Source: Pseudomonas sp. RIT409 (GTDB lineage: Bacteria > Pseudomonadota > Gammaproteobacteria > Pseudomonadales > Pseudomonadaceae). Taken from it: a stretch of DNA of 64,000 bases. Positions 21,001-29,320 of the stretch are shown here, piece after piece. The notes under the pieces were generated by a model, which was not told the origin of the DNA, did not search any database, and was given only the letters and a program-made list of their open reading frames with translations. The stretch is from assembly GCF_003052515.2 (NCBI RefSeq), contig NZ_QARE02000011.1:62001-126000 (forward strand), read 5' to 3'. The translations under genes were made by a program, and so were the position numbers. Each line of letters starts with the position of its first letter. The first letter of the stretch is position 1.

Positions 21001-22906
21001 GGACGATCTGGTCGAAGCCCTAATGGAAGACAACAGTGCCCGCCGCAAGCGACAGAAGGCGCTGGATATTCGGGTGATAGTGGGCAATCCGCCCTACTCC
21101 GTAGGACAGGGTAGCCAGAACGACAACAATCAAAACGTTGAATACCCTGCACTTGATCGCCGCATTGAGGAAACTTACGCACACCGATCAGCGATGACCT
21201 CTGTCCGCAATCTATACGACAGTTATATCCGCTCTATTCGCTGGGCCAGCGACCGCATTGGTGATGCTGGCATAATCGGCTTTGTCACCAACGCGGGCTT
21301 TTTAGACGCATCCTCACAGGATGGTATGCGTAAATGTCTGGCGGATGAATTCTCCAGCCTTTATGTCTTCCATTTACGTGGAAACCAACGCACCAGTGGC
21401 GAAACCTCCCGCAAGGAAGGCGGCAAGATATTCGGCAGTGGTAGCCGAGCACCTATCGCCATCTCGCTGCTGGTAAAGAATCCCGGTGCACAGGCTCACG
21501 GCCAGATCTATTTCCACGATATTGGCGATTACCTAACTCGCGAAGAAAAGCTGGAGAAAATTGCCGACTACGCGAGTGTGGCCGGTGTCGAGCAATGGCA
21601 GCAAATCACCCCGGATGCTCATGGCGACTGGTTGAAGCAGCGTGATAACAGCTTCAGTGAATTCATCGTCTTGGGTGACAAGAAGGGAGATGCACCCAAG
21701 CTGTTCGACAGCTTCTCGCTGGGCGTGGCATCCGGGCGTGATGCCTGGGTCTGCAACGCTAGCCAAGCCAAACTGGCAACCAACATGGCTGGCATGATCG
21801 ACTTCTACAACTCAGAGGTCGAACGCTTCAATGCGGCGTATTCGGAGCTGGACATCAAGGTACGGCAAGCGAAAGTGGGTGGGTTTATTGATGCTGATCC
21901 GGCTCGCATCAGCTGGACGGTTAATCTAAAGCAGGATTTAGGCAAGAACCGTAACTATGCCTTTGAGAGTGAGAGCATAGTGCTAGGCTTATATCGCCCC
22001 TTTACCAAGCAGTGGCTCTATTTCAATCGCCGCTTCAACGAGCGGGTGTATCAGATGCCGCGCATCTTCCCCGATGGCGCAGCAGATAACCTGGTTATTG
22101 GCGTTTCCGCAGCTGGGGAAAAAGTGGCCTTTAGTGCCTTGATCTCGCGCCATGTGCCCAGCCTGCACTTCGTGGATATTGAAGGCTCGCAGTGCTTTCC
22201 TCTGTACCTCTATGACGAAACCGCGCAGGCCTCGAAAAAAGATCTCTTTTCCGAGCCCACTGAAGCCGGGCTGCGCCACCGCGACGCCATCACCGATGCA
22301 GGCCTTGCACATTTCAATACCGCCTACCCCGGCGAGCAGATCAGCAAAGAAGACCTGTTCTACTACGTATACGGCATCCTACATTCGCCCGATTACCGGG
22401 AGCGCTATGCCGACAACCTGAGCAAGGAACTGCCGCGCATTCCAGCCGTGAAGAAAGCAACCGACTTCTGGGCTTTCAGCAAAGCGGGTCGCGCATTGGC
22501 CGACCTTCACCTGAACTACGAAACCGTCGAACTCTACCCATTGACCATCGAGGCCAAAGGTACGCTCACCAATGTCGATTACCGCGTAGAGAGGATGAAG
22601 TTCGCCCAAAAGGGCGACAAGACCACCGTTATCTACAACCAACGCATCACCTTCAAGGGAATCCCCGAAGCGGCCTGGGACTACGTGGTCAACGGCAAAG
22701 CTGCGCTGGACTGGGTGATGGAGCGCCAGGCAGTGCGCACAGACAAAGCCAGCGGCATCGTCAACGACGCCAACGACTGGGCCAACGAAACCATGGGCAA
22801 CCCCAAGTATCCATTGGAGCTCTTCCAGCGCGTGGTCACCGTGAGCCTGGAAACCCAGAAAATCGTCAAGGCGCTGCCCAAACTCGATATCGGCACAGAT
22901 GACTAG
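18008..22906 (+). CDS. Type ISP single-chain restriction-modification enzyme (nuclease-helicase-methylase)
   Basis: One 1632-residue polypeptide with all parts of a restriction-modification system, like the LlaGI/LlaBIII type ISP enzymes. Mrr-like PD-(D/E)XK nuclease near residues 15-155 (AGID at 63-66, QCK at 81-83). SF2 helicase-translocase: Walker A ACGTGKTF near 193-200, DEAH at 325-328, TATPR at 361-365. Coupler region about 650-880. N6-adenine methylase: motif I DPFTGTGTF from 921, NPPY from 1027. Target recognition domain in the C-terminal third. It would methylate one strand of its site and cut between converging translocating enzymes. The recognition site cannot be read. No separate subunit genes flank it, which argues against type I. 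Confidence 0.9.
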   Translation: MSALSALLNTYRSASVTEREKGTYFEELVCTYLRNEATYRDLYDKVWTYAEWAKEQSLSGKDAGIDLVARTQGTGQYHAIQCKLYAEDYKVQKKDIDSFFTASGKTPFSHRVIVTTTNNWSEHAEDALQGQQPPVSKIDLQALEDSQIDWAKYQPNHAVALKTKKQLRDHQQTALNAVAAGLKEAERGKLIMACGTGKTFTSLKIAEQQAGKGKRVLFLVPSLSLLSQTLTEWTQESATPLHNFAVCSDSDVGKKRKAEDDAVQVFTHELRYPATTKADRLAAEMLKRHDAEHMSVVFSTYHSIDVVSRAQADHGLAAFDLVICDEAHRTTGATFGDDDESNFVRVHDADYIRATKRLYMTATPRIYGDNAKLKAESGEVTLCSMDDEALYGKELFVINFSEAVQRGLLTDYKVLVLTVEESTISRRLQEMLKDENNQLKVDDAAKIVGCWKALAKQGLAENLVGDDQPMKRAVAFCQVISPNYKGTKHKVSSVNIASMFQSVVEAYQESENIDEASRIICEAAHVDGGMNASAKEAKLNWLKEEPPANTCRILSNVRCLSEGVDVPALDAVLFLTPRNSQVDVVQSVGRVMRNAPGKKRGYVVLPVVIPAGMEPHEALNDNQTYKVVWQVLQALRSHDDSFDAMVNKLDLIGSDPRKMEVIAITDKADKKAKKTSGTSNGQAGKGQYGIGEKRAKYDVEGQMTQQAELAYEVGEIEKAIYAKIVSKCGNRHHWEDWANDIAKIARTHIDRIQGILENPEYTQERETFEAFAAELRDDLNDSISDGEIVEMLAQHLVTKPVFDALFEEYSFASHNPMSKAMQGVLDALHEHHLAKEADTLEKFYASVRQRAAGIDNAQGKQKIIVELYDKFFRNAFPKMTERLGIVYTPVEVVDFILHSVNHLLQQEFGQTLGSKGVHIIDPFTGTGTFITRLIQSGLIKPEELAHKYRHEIHANELVLLAYYIAAINIEAAYHGEVIDEYTPFEGICLTDTFQMYEKDDLVEALMEDNSARRKRQKALDIRVIVGNPPYSVGQGSQNDNNQNVEYPALDRRIEETYAHRSAMTSVRNLYDSYIRSIRWASDRIGDAGIIGFVTNAGFLDASSQDGMRKCLADEFSSLYVFHLRGNQRTSGETSRKEGGKIFGSGSRAPIAISLLVKNPGAQAHGQIYFHDIGDYLTREEKLEKIADYASVAGVEQWQQITPDAHGDWLKQRDNSFSEFIVLGDKKGDAPKLFDSFSLGVASGRDAWVCNASQAKLATNMAGMIDFYNSEVERFNAAYSELDIKVRQAKVGGFIDADPARISWTVNLKQDLGKNRNYAFESESIVLGLYRPFTKQWLYFNRRFNERVYQMPRIFPDGAADNLVIGVSAAGEKVAFSALISRHVPSLHFVDIEGSQCFPLYLYDETAQASKKDLFSEPTEAGLRHRDAITDAGLAHFNTAYPGEQISKEDLFYYVYGILHSPDYRERYADNLSKELPRIPAVKKATDFWAFSKAGRALADLHLNYETVELYPLTIEAKGTLTNVDYRVERMKFAQKGDKTTVIYNQRITFKGIPEAAWDYVVNGKAALDWVMERQAVRTDKASGIVNDANDWANETMGNPKYPLELFQRVVTVSLETQKIVKALPKLDIGTDD

Positions 22907-23386
22907 TTGAGTCCGATAGAACGCTGAGCATTCAGTCAACTACTGCCTTGGTTGGGCCACCCTTTCCCAACCAAGGCAGAGCATCTGCTGATTGTCAGCC
23001 CGGCACTCTCATGTTAAATATTGTCCGTCCCAAGCGATCCCTATCGATCCGCAACGGTCCGCCACGTCGCCCTGGTAACGACGTTAAAAACTTTCGCCTC
23101 GTTCGAATCCGCTGAACGGGCCGCATCAGCTGCCATTGGTTGATTTGCGTATCTGGGCAGAACACTCTCAGTCCGTTCTGCCCCTAGAAGCCTCACGACC
23201 TAGAATTTCTGTAGCCCACAACGACCTCCGACGCTACCGAACATTAATCTCGGAAACGCGCATATACCTATGCGTGTGGCAAATGCCCGTGCTCGCTATA
23301 TAGCCAGCCGATATCCGTCTTTTACCCTTTTTAGCAGTAGTGCCGGAGGACGCTGCCTCACGCTTCAGGACCTAGGACTCAAACCT
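22907..23386. other. Gene-free stretch after the type ISP gene
   Basis: About 480 bases. Near its start is the long perfect hairpin at 22943-22979. The rest shows no convincing coding frame or RNA gene. An in-frame extension of the AlpA-like gene reaches back to 23270 but has no ribosome-binding site and an unlikely N-terminus. Confidence 0.5.
22943..22979. terminator. Long perfect hairpin downstream of the type ISP gene
   Basis: The 14-base arms CTGCCTTGGTTGGG and CCCAACCAAGGCAG match perfectly around a nine-base loop. It lies 36 bases after the stop codon of the restriction enzyme. No T-run follows, so it may be an mRNA 3'-end stabiliser or factor-dependent terminator. Confidence 0.55.
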
Positions 23387-23602
23387 ATGGCAATGCACGT
23401 TAGCAACTTTGACGACGTCGGCGACGATGACAAAATTCTTCGTTTGCGCGATGTCGAGGCAATCGTCGGCCTAAAACGCTCGACGATCTATCGCAAAATA
23501 TCGGAGGGCCTTTTCCCGCGCCAACGCCTTTTGTGCGGCTCCAGCGTCGGCTGGCGTAACAGTGAAATCCAGGCTTGGATTCGGCAAAGGGAGGCGCTGT
23601 GA
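23387..23602 (+). CDS. AlpA-family helix-turn-helix regulator
   Basis: Short DNA-binding protein, 71 residues from the ATG at 23387 (MAMHVSNFDDVGDDDKILRL; ATG at 23393 is an alternative). The AlpA/MerR-like helix-turn-helix is clear: RLRDVEAIVGLKRSTIYRKI, then LFPRQRLL and VGWRNSEIQAWIRQRE. Such proteins are standard in P4-type islands, where AlpA activates the integrase or excision gene. It stands just before the RepA-like ATPase, a pairing common in such islands. It may have acted on the now broken integrase. Confidence 0.85.
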   Translation: MAMHVSNFDDVGDDDKILRLRDVEAIVGLKRSTIYRKISEGLFPRQRLLCGSSVGWRNSEIQAWIRQREAL

Positions 23603-23634
23603 TGTAGCGCCGCACACCTCAACAGCCAGGCTGG

Positions 23635-24657
23635 ATGGTAGAACTCACGGCAGCGATCGATATTCCAGTGGAAAAAATCCAATGGATTTCGCCAGGCTGG
23701 CTGCCAAGGGCAAAGCTATCCATTCTTGCCGGCGCAGGTGGATGCGGCAAAACCACGTTGGCAATCTCGCTGGCCGCCACGCTCACTAGAGGTGGTGACT
23801 GGCCAGACGGCAGCAAATGTGAGGCAGCAGGCAACGTCGTAATCTGGAGCGGCGAGGATGGTATAGCTGACACGATCATTCCCCGCCTTACGGCTGCAGA
23901 TGCTGACCTAACCCGCGTGCACATAATCGAGGGGCTCAGAGATCAGCGCGGAAACAGGCGGCAGTTTGATCCTGCAGGCAACTTTGCCCTTTTGAATGAG
24001 GCAGCCGCACGGATTGACGGCGTTTCATTGCTGATTTTCGATCCACTGATCAATCTTATTCGTGGGGATATGCACCGAGCAAACGAGGTTCGGCAAGGGC
24101 TACAAATGGTAGTGGATTTTGCAGAGCAGCATTGTTGCGCTGTCCTCGGCATATCTCACCTGAGCAAAGGTACGGCCCAGTCCTCCGCAGCTAATCGTGT
24201 AATCGGTAGCCAGGCATTCTCCGCGCTCGCTCGCACTGTACTGGTGGCAGAGAAGGATCAAAACTCAGAAGCCAGGGTGCTTGTCCGAGCCAAGTCCAAC
24301 GTTTCGATTGATAGCGGAGGGATTGAGTATTTCGTTGAGCCCGTCGTTATAGGCGAGCAGCTGGAAACAACCTGCATCCGATGGGGAGAGGCCATCGACG
24401 GGAACGCTGAAGCCATTCTCGCTGCTATCGAGCAAACGGGTGACACCCGACCCGCATCAGCTAGTCAAGAAGCGCGCAGCTTTCTTGAGGAGACGTTGCA
24501 AGCTGGGCCTGTTGCAATCAATGCGTTGATGGCTTTAGCTGAAGAACGTTGCATATCTTCGGCATCACTTCGCAGAGCCCAGAAACAGCTAGGTATACGT
24601 TCAAACAAAGCAGGTATGCAGGGCGGATGGGCATGGGAGCTACCCACCTCTCCCTGA
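23635..24657 (+). CDS. RepA-like AAA ATPase (AAA_25) of the island
   Basis: 340-residue RecA-fold ATPase of the AAA_25/RepA helicase type found in plasmids and integrative islands. Walker A is at LAGAGGCGKTTLAISLAA near residues 32-47; VVIWSGEDG is the family motif after strand 2; LLIFDPLINLIRGDMHRANEV is the Walker B region; ISHLSKG is motif H3-like. A C-terminal winged-helix-like tail follows (AINALMALAEERCISSASLRRAQKQLG). Likely role is replication or maintenance of the excised element as a hexameric helicase. It ends 17 bases before a strong terminator. Confidence 0.82.
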   Translation: MVELTAAIDIPVEKIQWISPGWLPRAKLSILAGAGGCGKTTLAISLAATLTRGGDWPDGSKCEAAGNVVIWSGEDGIADTIIPRLTAADADLTRVHIIEGLRDQRGNRRQFDPAGNFALLNEAAARIDGVSLLIFDPLINLIRGDMHRANEVRQGLQMVVDFAEQHCCAVLGISHLSKGTAQSSAANRVIGSQAFSALARTVLVAEKDQNSEARVLVRAKSNVSIDSGGIEYFVEPVVIGEQLETTCIRWGEAIDGNAEAILAAIEQTGDTRPASASQEARSFLEETLQAGPVAINALMALAEERCISSASLRRAQKQLGIRSNKAGMQGGWAWELPTSP

Positions 24658-24674
24658 AGGCGCTCAACGCACAT

Positions 24675-24713
24675 CGAAGGTGCTCAATACTTGTGTTGAG
24701 CACCTTCGTTTTT
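24675..24713 (+). terminator. Rho-independent terminator after the RepA-like gene
   Basis: Perfect 13-base stem CGAAGGTGCTCAA / TTGAGCACCTTCG followed by TTTTT. A partial echo of the arm (GAACACCTTCGA) occurs a few bases later. Confidence 0.9.
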
Positions 24714-24783
24714 ATTGAACACCTTCGACTCGCGCGAGAGTCTGTATAACTGCTCCCGTTTCCCAGGCAACATCTAAAGCAAC

Positions 24784-26764
24784 TCAATCCGCCCCAGCTC
24801 CGTCCAGCACGACACCAGGGTTGAGCCAGCGATTTTCAGGTACGTAGAAACGAGCATCAGCTTTAACTTGCGGATCCAGCACCAAGCTCAGAGCCCAGTC
24901 GGGAATCGACAGGCTGATGGCGATATCTTCGAGAATGTCTTTGGCTCGATAAGAGAGTCGATATCGAACAAACAATTCGTCGCCCCCAGGCAGCGCATCG
25001 ACCAAAATCTCATGTCCGTCTAGGGTAATCGAACTCAGTATCCGCTTCTCTTCGATATCATCCGGTTGTGCTACTGGCTCTGTTCGAACAACGACCAGAC
25101 ACTGCCGCTCATCCCCTGGCGTGAAGAATAGGTTGGCACCGGCTGCTTCAAGCTTGGAGCGAATAAAGCCTCGCACATCCTCATGATCTTCTTTGGCGAC
25201 AAGGGCTAACGGCTTCGCAAACGCTCCAGCCTTGGGCGTTTGACGCAACTCACCTTGACCGTTGAAGTAGATTTCATAAACGATGCCTGCCAGCACGTAC
25301 TTCGAAGCAGGCTCCGGAAACGCCCTCAATCGCGAATCGAGGTTGAGTATGAAGTCCATGGCTTTTTGCGCATTGCCACAAGCGGCTTGGTAAATATTAC
25401 GCCCCAAGACGAACCAGGAGGTAGGCGGAAAGTCTTCCTGCAGGATCGTTCTGAGCTTAAGAATCGCTGGGTTCTGGATATACCAGTTATGTGACTGCAG
25501 CGAACTGATTATTTCGTTGAGCGCATCAGGGCCGCTCGAATAGTAGTCAGCATCACGATATCCCTGAATATGGATGGCCTGTGCTATCGCTTCACCAGGA
25601 TCTATGTTCGCCGGTGGTACAGGCTCGGCAGGAAGAACGGGCTCAACCGGATCAGCCTCTGTCGGCAACTCCTGGACGACCTCAGGCTCTACAGCTTGCA
25701 CCTCCACCGCCGCCTCCGGCTCAACAGCAGCGGCTTCGACTCCCGCAGCTCCGGATTCAGTAGCGACACCATCGCTCGCCACCAGCTCGATCTGGATAGC
25801 AGCAGCGAGTTGAGTAACCACCGTAGGATCGGTCTTCGATAGGCCCTGAACCAATGCGGACAAGGTACAAATTGAAACGTGCTCGTGCCCCACCACCTGT
25901 TTGAATTCAGAAACCAGACGCGGATCGATAATTTTTAAGGCCGGTTTATTGTTCGGAACTGGCTTCAGCGTACCACGCACGGTATCGAGTCGCTTCGCCG
26001 GTGCGTACACCCAGTCCGACTTCTCATCGTTGGTCAAAAATAGGACATGGGTGAAGTCGTCTTTTCGGATCTCACTGTAGCGAATAATCTCCAACCAGAT
26101 GATCAAATCGCCCAAGCGATTCTCAGGCTTGGCCTCATCCCTGAAGCCAGGTGGCAAACGGTGTTCGATGCGCGAAGGCCCCTCTTTGGCAGCCCGGTCG
26201 CAGAGTTGAGCGACCGGCGAATCCAGAACGACTGGCCCTAGAAACTCTTCGATCTCTGCATGGATCTTGTCGGGGTCAAACTGATGACGAAAAGCCCGCG
26301 TGTACTGCTTCAGACCATCGATTGCCTCTCGAAACCCTGTGAGATATTGAGCCCGAGTACCGGCGAAATCCGAAGCCGCGAGAACGGCTTCATCGACAAA
26401 CAGCGAAGCGGTATCGAGCATCGCCTCAAGCTGGTTTCTCGGTTGATCGTCCTTACTTCTCGGGGTATAGGTGTGAAGCTGGTTTTCTCTTACGCGCGCC
26501 AGATACTCCCCTGCGCACCAGGCTGGGAGGAAGAGCCGTCCCTCGCCGATCGCCTTAGCAGTCCAGTCAAAATTCCTGCCGAGCTGCGGCATGGAGCTTG
26601 AACAAGTAGGAAATGATGTTGGTGTCGATGAAGATGAGCGTGCTTTGCGCTTTCGCCAGAGTCGCAAGGTCTGCAAGGAAATCATCTTTGGTTTGCTTCA
26701 GAAGGTTCAGACCGAGCATCATCACATAGTCCTTGGCATTCGGGTGGGCAGAGGATAACCGCAC
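24784..26764 (-). pseudogene. PIN-domain protein gene, frameshifted near its 5' end
   Basis: Two minus-strand frames together make one protein of about 655 residues. The first (from a GTG at 26764) holds the PIN start with the acidic motif LIFIDTNIISYLF and ends QEF at a stop near 26567. The second continues at once as DWTAKAIGEGRLFLPAW with PIN residues in RLGDLIIWLEIIRYSE. A middle linker is rich in Ala, Pro, Glu and Val (about residues 320-400), and the C-terminal part is unknown. The break lies in a TTTT run where three T would keep the frame. PIN domains are RNases, sometimes in defence. The frameshift may be real decay, a phase-variable run or a base-calling error. Confidence 0.72.
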
Positions 26765-26956
26765 TCAATGGAGCGTAGCCATCAAAGCTGCATTCGACTC
26801 TCCAGCGGGTCGGCCAATGACCATCAAGTGATGCTGCTAAACCTCACATGGAGAGTCCACTTATCCAATTTCCGCGAAGACTAGTACGCCAGATATAACC
26901 TTCGCTCGCCTGCTCGACCACCCTTTGAGCAATTAAGCGGAAGATATCAACATCAA

Positions 26957-27530
26957 TCAAATAGCTGCAGATGATTTCGACGGTCCAACATAGCGGTAAA
27001 GTGTTGTCCGGGAAACGCTATACCGTTGGGCAATATCCATTACCCGAATTTCAGGATCTTTGAGAAGCGCACGTATTTCACGCACCTGACGGTTATCCAA
27101 CGCAGGCTTGCGCCCCCCTTCCGGCCACGAGCACGAGCCGCAGCCAGTCCAGCACGAGTTCTCTCTCGATCAGGTTGCGCTCGAACTCGGCCAGTGCAGC
27201 AAACACATGAAAGATCAACCTGCCGGCAGCGCTGGTGGTCTCGATACGCTCGTTGATTGACTCGAATCCTATTCCCCCCTGCTCCAAGCGACTGACGATA
27301 CTGACCAGATCAGGCAGCGAGCGGCCGAGGCGATCCAGTCGCCACACGACGAGAATGTCACCGTTGCGTAGAGCTTTGAGACAATGCATTAGCTCCGGCC
27401 TATCCGCTGACTTGCCGCTCATGGTCTCTTCGTAAACCAAGGAGCACCCAGCCAGAGCAAGTGCATCTCGCTGCAGATCGAGATTCTGATCATCAGTTGA
27501 CACTCGGGCATATCCAATCCGCTTTCCCAT
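26957..27530 (-). pseudogene. Tn3-type serine resolvase, frameshifted
   Basis: Starts MGKRIGYARVSTDDQNLDLQ with the catalytic Ser in YARVS. It continues through the resolvase core (VWRLDRLGRSLPDLV; RLIFHVFAALAEFERNLI). At a GAGAGAGA run near 27165 the frame slips. The remaining frame gives the normal C-terminus (TRAGLAAARARGRKGGRKPA, then DIAQRYSVSRTTLYRYVG, the DNA-binding helix-turn-helix) and a stop at 26957. So the gene is complete in content but broken by a single indel. No transposase or terminal repeats are visible around it, so it is probably a remnant of a Tn3-like insertion in the island. Confidence 0.85.
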
Positions 27531-27718
27531 ACGTTTTTCTCACACTGATTTCGGTACGGGAAAAGTGACAGGAAAGCGGGAAATCCCAAGTCCAAAAGAT
27601 CATTGGGAATAGGTGTGCCATAAACGACCGTTTTTGAACGGCGCCTTCTCCCTACTAAGCCGTGAACACTGAGCCCCAGCCTGAGCTAGATACGGTCTGC
27701 TGGGGTGATTTTTAGAAC

Positions 27719-28747
27719 TTATCTGGGTAGTGTCAGCAAAAAGTTGTCGGCAATTTCAAAAAGACAATCTGTAGGATCTTCACCACGCTCCTTCATATGG
27801 AGCATCTGACATACCTTCTCATCGTTCACGATAAGCATCAGCTTGCCTTGTTCGCGCATCGCCCCCTGCGTCATTGCAACCGCATGTGAGTCAGCACCAA
27901 CTCTGGTCATAATAATTGCCATACGCCGTAGGCCGCGCTCTAAAAGGTACTTCTCAGTCGTGAGAACCTGCCCCTGTTTTATTTCCCCCGTATAATTCTT
28001 AAACTCAAAAAGCACATAACGACTATCAAGATGATCGATAACAAACTTCCAGAACTCTGTAGTCGGCCTTACACGACATACATAGTCGTAACGATTTAGC
28101 CCGTCATCAGTTCGCATTTGGGCATGCCAACCATGAAGATCGTTTGGAAATAGATACTTAAGAATTTTTTCACATACCTTCTCATACTTTGCCCACGAAG
28201 TTTTAACCTTCTTGATCTTCTTGAGCTCCTCGCACAATTCAGTACCATGGGTGTCTCGAACTTGGGGAGCTAAGCCTCTGAGGGGTTTGCTATCTCGTAT
28301 AGGATTATAACGCGCGGGGTGTATTGACTGAGACTCGCTTGGATTAGACTCTAATAGAGCATCCAGCTTCTCTGCCAAACCGGGGCTCGTCAAACACCAA
28401 TTTCTCAGATCAACTTGGTCTACAAAGGTAATACTAAACTTTTGTTCAAGCGCCTCCCTAAGTTCCACTGGAAGAAAGCATGAAACTATCAACATTCCCT
28501 TTTGAGCCTGTGCTGTTAATCCATTATGTGCTAAACGAGCAGCTGCAGCATCTATGAGAGTCGGCTGAGCACGCGTAGTTCGATAGTACTTTACCTCTAT
28601 AGCCCAACGCTCCCCTCCAAAATCCGCCAGTAGATCAAACCCAGGATCGCCTCTGACACTATTAGTCCTAACGTTAAAGTTATTTGCTTCTAAGATATCG
28701 CGAACGAGACCTTCGAACGACCTCCATGTTGCTACTGATGATTCCAT
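27719..28747 (-). CDS. Protein with two PD-(D/E)XK nuclease-like domains, candidate defence gene
   Basis: 342 residues, start ATG at 28747 after TAGGAGC. The N-terminal half is an Mrr-like restriction nuclease: helix FEGLVRDILEANNF, then GFDLLADFGGERWAIEVKYY with D38, E51 and K53. The C-terminal half has a second, different set: YEKVCEKILKYLF, RYDYVCRV with D221, and RYVLFEFKNYTGEI with E248 and K250, followed by MAIIMTRVG. Both sets have the D...ExK spacing of active nucleases. No methylase or ATPase partner is adjacent. The region is markedly AT-rich. I do not recognise a named system; stand-alone defence nuclease is an inference. Confidence 0.75.
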   Translation of the reverse strand: MESSVATWRSFEGLVRDILEANNFNVRTNSVRGDPGFDLLADFGGERWAIEVKYYRTTRAQPTLIDAAAARLAHNGLTAQAQKGMLIVSCFLPVELREALEQKFSITFVDQVDLRNWCLTSPGLAEKLDALLESNPSESQSIHPARYNPIRDSKPLRGLAPQVRDTHGTELCEELKKIKKVKTSWAKYEKVCEKILKYLFPNDLHGWHAQMRTDDGLNRYDYVCRVRPTTEFWKFVIDHLDSRYVLFEFKNYTGEIKQGQVLTTEKYLLERGLRRMAIIMTRVGADSHAVAMTQGAMREQGKLMLIVNDEKVCQMLHMKERGEDPTDCLFEIADNFLLTLPR

Positions 28748-28862
28748 ATATGCGGCTCCTAAAAATCAATCTAGAAAATGAGAAAAGCGCAAGACTCAAG
28801 AACCCATTAAAAAAAAACGAACAACACTTGAAATATTGCAGCACGAAAGTGCACGCTCTTTT

Positions 28863-29099
28863 TTAGATTTCACTTCCAGGAAAAACAGTTTTATCTACAC
28901 CGGCATTCCTTAACTTTTCAAGCTCATTATGCATACGTCCATTTGCCGCCAGAAAAACGTCAAGAACTTCAACCAATAACAGATGTTCCAGCGAGCCTGG
29001 TTTTGATTGATGTATATGATCTCCCAGCTTGGAGGCCATTGCCACTCGGTCATTCAGGCGATCTCGTTGCTCTCTATATCTACTCATTCCCTGATTCAT
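28863..29099 (-). CDS. Small hypothetical protein
   Basis: 78 residues if started at 29099 (MNQGMSRYREQRDRLNDRVA); Met5 is another possible start. Predicted mostly helical, with charged residues and no cysteine or membrane segment. No family recognised. It lies 115 bases upstream of the double-nuclease gene on the same strand and may share its transcript. No ideal ribosome-binding site is seen, and a similar-sized frame exists on the other strand, so its reality is uncertain. Confidence 0.4.
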   Translation of the reverse strand: MNQGMSRYREQRDRLNDRVAMASKLGDHIHQSKPGSLEHLLLVEVLDVFLAANGRMHNELEKLRNAGVDKTVFPGSEI

Positions 29100-29320
29100 C
29101 CCCTAGGGTTGGACTTTGCATAAGAGTGAATTATGCGGACAAGCAAAGCATAACTTTGAATGTCATTTGACAGCCATCAGCAAATTTTCGCCCTCCTTGC
29201 GAACGGACAACCTCCTCAATTTTAGGCGCTGAAAGCGTCCGAAAACGAACCCCAGGATATTTTTTCTCGCTCAACATTCCCTACAGCAGCTCAGCACCTG
29301 AGCTGATTGGAGGAGTGACC

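Noticed and set aside
18008-22906. Type I restriction HsdR or BREX/DISARM helicase
   Set aside because: Nuclease, helicase and methylase motifs are in one chain and no specificity or methylase subunit genes flank it, which fits type ISP.
28943-29170. A 75-codon plus-strand frame opposite the small hypothetical gene
   Set aside because: No ribosome-binding site, and the minus-strand frame looks more protein-like; both remain weak.
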